This document shows, piece after piece, positions 60,301-64,000 of a DNA stretch of 64,000 nt (positions are counted from its first letter, which is position 1; each line of letters opens with the position of its first letter). The stretch spans positions 62,001-126,000 of the forward strand of contig CALNHX010003546.1 in the NCBI GenBank assembly GCA_940337035.1, read 5' to 3'. A model generated the notes under the pieces. The model was given only the letters and a program-made list of their open reading frames with translations, did not search any database and was not told the DNA's origin. The DNA comes from Agriotes lineatus (Eukaryota; Arthropoda; Insecta; Coleoptera; Elateridae). A program made the translations under genes and the position numbers.

Positions 60301-61642
60301 CAGGGTAAAAACGAATGCCCTCTAATAGGGAAAATTTGCTCCACCTTTTTAAATCTGGTCTCCACAAGAGCCATACACAATCTGACCATTGTGTGGTTTT
60401 TGTTCTGACCAAGGCAGTTGTCAGAAAATAATCTAAGCTCTTGGACAGACGATGAAATGAAATTTTCTATGTAGTGTGATAAAAAAGAACATACTTCATT
60501 AGGACTTTTAGTACCCTCTCCCTCGTGGTAAATGTAAAAGAAACAAGTGCCACTTTTTAAATTGTGAATTCCAAAAACACCGACAGTAAGCTGCGTTAGG
60601 TAAAATTGGTCTTATACAGGAGTTACCGGAAGTTGGATATACTGCATAAAATCGAATGCTAACGACACCATGTCGTCACGTTCGTGGCTTAATTTTTCCG
60701 ATTCCTTCAGATATGTGTAGAACTTTTGAGCTCTTCGCTTGTGGATTATTAACTCTGCAGCTGCAGTTCGTTTTACAGCATCCCCTAGCAATGGGCTTTT
60801 TATTGTAATTCCCAACTCCTCACATTGATAACACGTATCAATTTGTGGGCGTCCAAATCGGTAGTTGTAATGTTCATGGAAATATTTCAAATAATAGTAA
60901 TATTTCACACGTGAATTTGGATGCTTGGCGGAAAACAGTTTATACACTGTTGTGATATTCAATCTAGCATCAACGTAAACAATGGATTCTCCTGAATAGT
61001 GGGAATGTTTTACAGGAAAAGATTCGATATGTTGCCTTATTAAAATGTTTTCTCTTCTGGAACAGGATTGTGGCCACGTTTGTCACGAGGAGTTCCATTT
61101 TTGGAAAGCAAGTCTTTATGTCGTTTCAGACGTTTTTTGCTAATAGCATGAAGACAAGAAGCAATCTGACAAACTTTTGCACGTCTGTCGCCAACAAGAA
61201 CAAAATGAAAATAGGTGCAAGACCTTTTTGGATTTTCATTAATTTTGCGTCTTCGAGTGACATCTTTTTTTTTCTAGGAGTCCCTGTAGATAGAGATCCT
61301 GTTCATTTTTCGTTTACAAAGAATAGAAGGTGTTAAAAATTTTAACTTTGCAGGCATCGTCTATTTTTAAAAAGCATTTTAACGGGCAGCTAAATCAATC
61401 AACTTCTAGATACAAAAAATACTGGGAAAACGCACTTCTTACCTGCAAGGTGGATCAATTTTCTTTTCTACAATCAGCACACCTGTGTAGTTTTCGTAAG
61501 CTTCACCCGTCAACCTACTCCTCTTGATAACATTCCGTTTATAATTTTCGTCATTCCTAACACCTCTCTTCCTTTTTTTGCGTGTTGCAGTTGCATCTTC
61601 ATTTATGTCACTTGCATCAGATATTTCTTCCAACTCGTCCAT
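60301..61642 (-). pseudogene. Second unclassified insect repeat protein
   Basis: It begins MDELEEISDASDINEDATAT with a basic KKRKRGVRNDENYKRNVIKR. It continues with YYLKYFHEHYNYRFGRPQ, CYQCEELG, LGDAVKRTAAAELIIHKRRA (60612-60962), then LRLFSDNCLGQNKNHTMVRL and FPIRGHSFLPC. Such SDN and GHSFLPC blocks occur in many uncharacterised insect repeat proteins. The acidic SDN suggests an RNase-H-like nuclease, which is inference. Stops and shifts lie at about 60612 and in 60970-61430. Confidence 0.5.
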
Positions 61643-61679
61643 TTTTTAATAATAAAATAACTTCACAAACACTACAAAT

Positions 61680-62080
61680 GAATCGCACACTTGACACGTT
61701 TGACATTAATGTTTTAGGTTAGAGCAGCACAAAATTACTCATATACGACGCCGCGAAGTTTATTGTTGAAGTGGATTAAGTCACGTCACTTGAAACCTTT
61801 CAACAATGAACGCTCTATAACTTCTCATAATATTTCGTTAGGGCAATTATGAACTAAGTAACACTCAGTGGTGTAGAACTGGTCAAAATGTCATAATCCG
61901 CTATAAACCGAAAACAGCCGAAAATTGTGCTTGAATCCTTTCAACAATAATCCATTCATTTATTGCAAACGCCAAAATACAAAATAACCATTATTGATAA
62001 TATTTAAATTAAACAGAAGTCACACATAATTTTTTGGCGTATCTACACTTGTGCACGTCTGTGTACCTACAGTAACCCAC
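61680..62080. other. Unassigned AT-rich sequence
   Basis: No gene, paired ends or clear repeat were recognised. Confidence 0.35.
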
Positions 62081-62084
62081 CATT

Positions 62085-62560
62085 ATGGCAGTGGGAGCTC
62101 GTTATACAATTCACGCCTTCTCCAGCTTCTATCAACTGCAAAGTCAAGGAGCTCTCATGCCACACTGCCCAATGCAAAGCCGTGAAACCATACGAGTCGT
62201 TAGAAAAGTCATCGTAATAATTAAGCCAAATCCATCGGGTTGTTGCAAAGGGCGAACATGAAGGCCGTCATATTGGCGTTGCACAACACACTGGCGTAGA
62301 TTTCGTAATATAACAACATGCAGACAGCCTCCAAATTATTTTAGTACACAGCACAATGCAAAGCTGTACGCCCGTTCCGGTCCCTGGCATTGACGTCTGC
62401 TCTATTTTGTATCAATTTGTGGGCAATGTTGATCAATGAGCACAACAAGCCGACATACAAGCACGTGTGACTATGGTTGTTTTTATAGTTGACGTCGACA
62501 TCCCTTTCTTGTAGTAGGTAGTCTAAAGGTGTGGTTCGGTTTTGGCGTTTTTCAGTTGCC
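62085..62560 (-). pseudogene. Ankyrin-repeat protein pseudogene fragment
   Basis: On the minus strand the frame reads RTTPLDYLLQERDVDVNYKN, then HKLIQNRADVNARDRNGRTA followed by LHCAVY, then NNLEAVCMLL, matching the ankyrin consensus (ADVNA-D--GRTALH). After a frame change near 62220, YGFTALHWAVWHESSLTLQL gives another repeat. A TAA follows LHCAVY and more stops lie near 62230. It is the only host-type gene relic recognised here; whether it is a retrocopy or decayed exon is unknown. Confidence 0.65.
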
Positions 62561-62817
62561 GTTCTCCGCGACCGAAAACAGTAGCCGCCGACCGACGCGA
62601 CGGCGCGGTGGTGTAGTCACTGGTTCCTTTTGCGCTGCTGACCAGCGTTGCCAGATGCCGCAAATAGAGTTATGTTACAGGGTTGCCAAAATTATCGACT
62701 TTTCTTCAAAACTATGGTACAAATAAAGAGGGTGTATAAAATGTTTTTAATTGGTCAAAATAAAAATACAAATACATAAAAATGTACTTAATATTTATTG
62801 CACAAAACAAAAACACA

Positions 62818-62970
62818 AAAAAACTTAATTATTATTAAAAAAAAAACTTAATAATTATTATAGAAAAAAAAATAAACATAATTATTATAAAAAAAACCAA
62901 ATAAACATAATTATTTTAGAAAAAAAAACAAATAAACATAATTATTATACCAAAAAAAAAAACAAATAAA
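62818..62970. repeat. A-rich tandem repeat in the hAT-8 3' region
   Basis: About four imperfect units of 30-40 bp, each with AAATAAACATAATTATTAT and a run of A, lie between the transposase stop and the TIR. Confidence 0.7.
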
Positions 62971-62988
62971 AAATAGCCACAAAAGAGG

Positions 62989-64000
62989 TTACTCATTTGA
63001 TTCAAAATGAATATTAACATGTTCTTCTTCTTCTTCAAATGATTTATATATATCTGCGGTCATTTTTTTAATCATCTCTTGCGTGACTTCAAAAGTATGG
63101 CATTCCTTATTGACACTTTGAGATGCCAACAACAATGAATTTATGGTGTTTGTAGTCAAACGATTTCTAATATCAGTTTTAATTAAGTTAACTTTGGAAA
63201 ATACCCTTTCACAGGCTGCGTTTGAGTGGGGTATGACCAAAACATTTAATACAAATTCCCCCAATTCGTCAAACTTACATACATTTGACATGTCCTTAAT
63301 TTGTGCCACTTTGTGCCAATATTTATCAACGCGATCTTCATTTATAATATCGTCATCAAATTGCAAATACGACTGGCAATATAGTCGCCACTGATCATCA
63401 ATTTTTTGTATTAAGTCAATATTTTGTGGATCTATTAGCCTAGGCAACAAATTTATAAAAAAAAGTAAAGATGGAGGCCTGGGTTTTGAATAGTTTTTAT
63501 CAAAAATTGCGATTTGTGATAAAATTTGGTCTTTGAAATCAAATCGTTTTTTTATTTCAATTGCTGAAACAATTAAAAATTGGCGACATCGTATATAAAA
63601 ATCATCTTGTTCCTGTGGACTTAACTTATGTAAATTTTGCATAACTTGCACCCCTAGGTATATTTCCTTCAAATTGATAAATTGACTAGCATTCTTAGGG
63701 TCAATATCAGCCAGATCTGTTTGATGTATGTAATTTGGTTTTAAGTAACTCAACAAAATGGTTTTGTATGTACTACAAACTTTATCATACAGAGAAGTAA
63801 TAACGACACGTTCGTTCTGAAAATATTCATTTAAAACTACAAATTTGGGCAAAATCCATTGGAGAAAAAAATAAAATAATTTTGTTTCGGAGTCGTTTAG
63901 TTTATTTGCAATGGTTTCAGAAGATTGAAGTCTATGTTCAGTCCATTGTTGTGTAAAATATAATTGAAGAGGACCCCACTGCTCAACTATGCGATTAACT
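62989..64000 (-). CDS. hAT-8 transposase, C-terminal 337 codons, open
   Basis: The frame is open from the window edge (first full codon at 63999) to the stop at 62989. It begins VNRIVEQWGPLQLYFTQQWT and contains an all-helical region (LSPQEQDDFYIRCRQFLIVS), then KYWHKVAQIKDMSN. The dimerisation region is IPHSNAACERVFSKVNLIKT, and the tail is acidic. No break was seen, so the copy could be recent. The catalytic D residues and zinc finger should lie to the right of the window. The family looks related to hAT-1 (shared SNA-CERVFS), but the two sequences are clearly different. Confidence 0.8.
   Translation of the reverse strand, partial: VNRIVEQWGPLQLYFTQQWTEHRLQSSETIANKLNDSETKLFYFFLQWILPKFVVLNEYFQNERVVITSLYDKVCSTYKTILLSYLKPNYIHQTDLADIDPKNASQFINLKEIYLGVQVMQNLHKLSPQEQDDFYIRCRQFLIVSAIEIKKRFDFKDQILSQIAIFDKNYSKPRPPSLLFFINLLPRLIDPQNIDLIQKIDDQWRLYCQSYLQFDDDIINEDRVDKYWHKVAQIKDMSNVCKFDELGEFVLNVLVIPHSNAACERVFSKVNLIKTDIRNRLTTNTINSLLLASQSVNKECHTFEVTQEMIKKMTADIYKSFEEEEEHVNIHFESNE

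Larger units (their letters stand above)
62678..64000. mobile_element. hAT-8 transposon, right end outside window
   Basis: The left end reads CAGGGTTGCCAAAATTATCG, a typical hAT start. The transposase reads leftwards and remains open to the window edge. The partner end is beyond 64000. Confidence 0.75.

Overview
The window is eukaryotic and most likely from an insect or close relative. It is AT-rich, has GT-AG introns (some only about 50 bp), no bacterial gene organisation, and its coding content is almost entirely transposon proteins of types common in insects: PIF/Harbinger with MADF partners, hAT, piggyBac, pogo, mariner, Helitron, Ty3/gypsy and non-LTR elements. I recognised no intact single-copy host gene. 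Family names come from remembered protein motifs and visible element ends; no search was run.

Layout. 1-2125: Harbinger-1, running off the left edge. 2130-4851: an element with about 320-bp terminal inverted repeats (TIRs) and a broken gene for a protein with a flap-endonuclease-like acidic motif and a CXC cysteine domain; a small hAT element (3702-4275) sits inside. 5870-6962: an unclassified repeat protein. 7580-16965: hAT-1, split by Harbinger-2 (9274-16696), itself split by a non-LTR element (11957-16432) that has ORF1 but no reverse transcriptase. 17-22 kb: a fold-back repeat, a mariner stub and an RTE-like LINE tail. 22.4-26.1 kb: Harbinger-3. 26.1-29.5 kb: nothing recognised. 29548-31330: hAT-3. 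31438-36990: piggyBac-1 carrying a nearly intact hAT-2 (33922-36849). 37.3-38.4 kb: a piggyBac remnant and a doubtful small gene. 39307-43317: a gypsy element whose polymerase ends abruptly at an LTR. 43.3-46.6 kb: a Penelope-like tail and piggyBac-2 split by a long-TIR mariner-like element. 47-49.8 kb: two hAT wrecks. 49807-55910: a pogo element holding Harbinger-4 (50238-53477), which holds a Helitron (52062-52802), which holds a small TIR element. 56.7-61.6 kb: hAT fragments and a second unclassified repeat protein. 62.1-62.6 kb: an ankyrin-repeat pseudogene. 62678-64000: a hAT with an open reading frame, running off the right edge.

Working logic. Each DNA transposon pairs its ends with its own transposase, and Harbinger copies add a DNA-binding partner protein. 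In Harbinger-1, -2 and -3 the two genes lie on opposite strands and are interlocked: the last exon of one sits in an intron of the other. Harbinger-4 instead has the genes tail to tail. Matching target-site duplications and reading frames that rejoin once an insert is removed give a clear insertion order. Only the Harbinger-2 transposase and the visible part of hAT-8 read open throughout; the rest carry frameshifts or stops.
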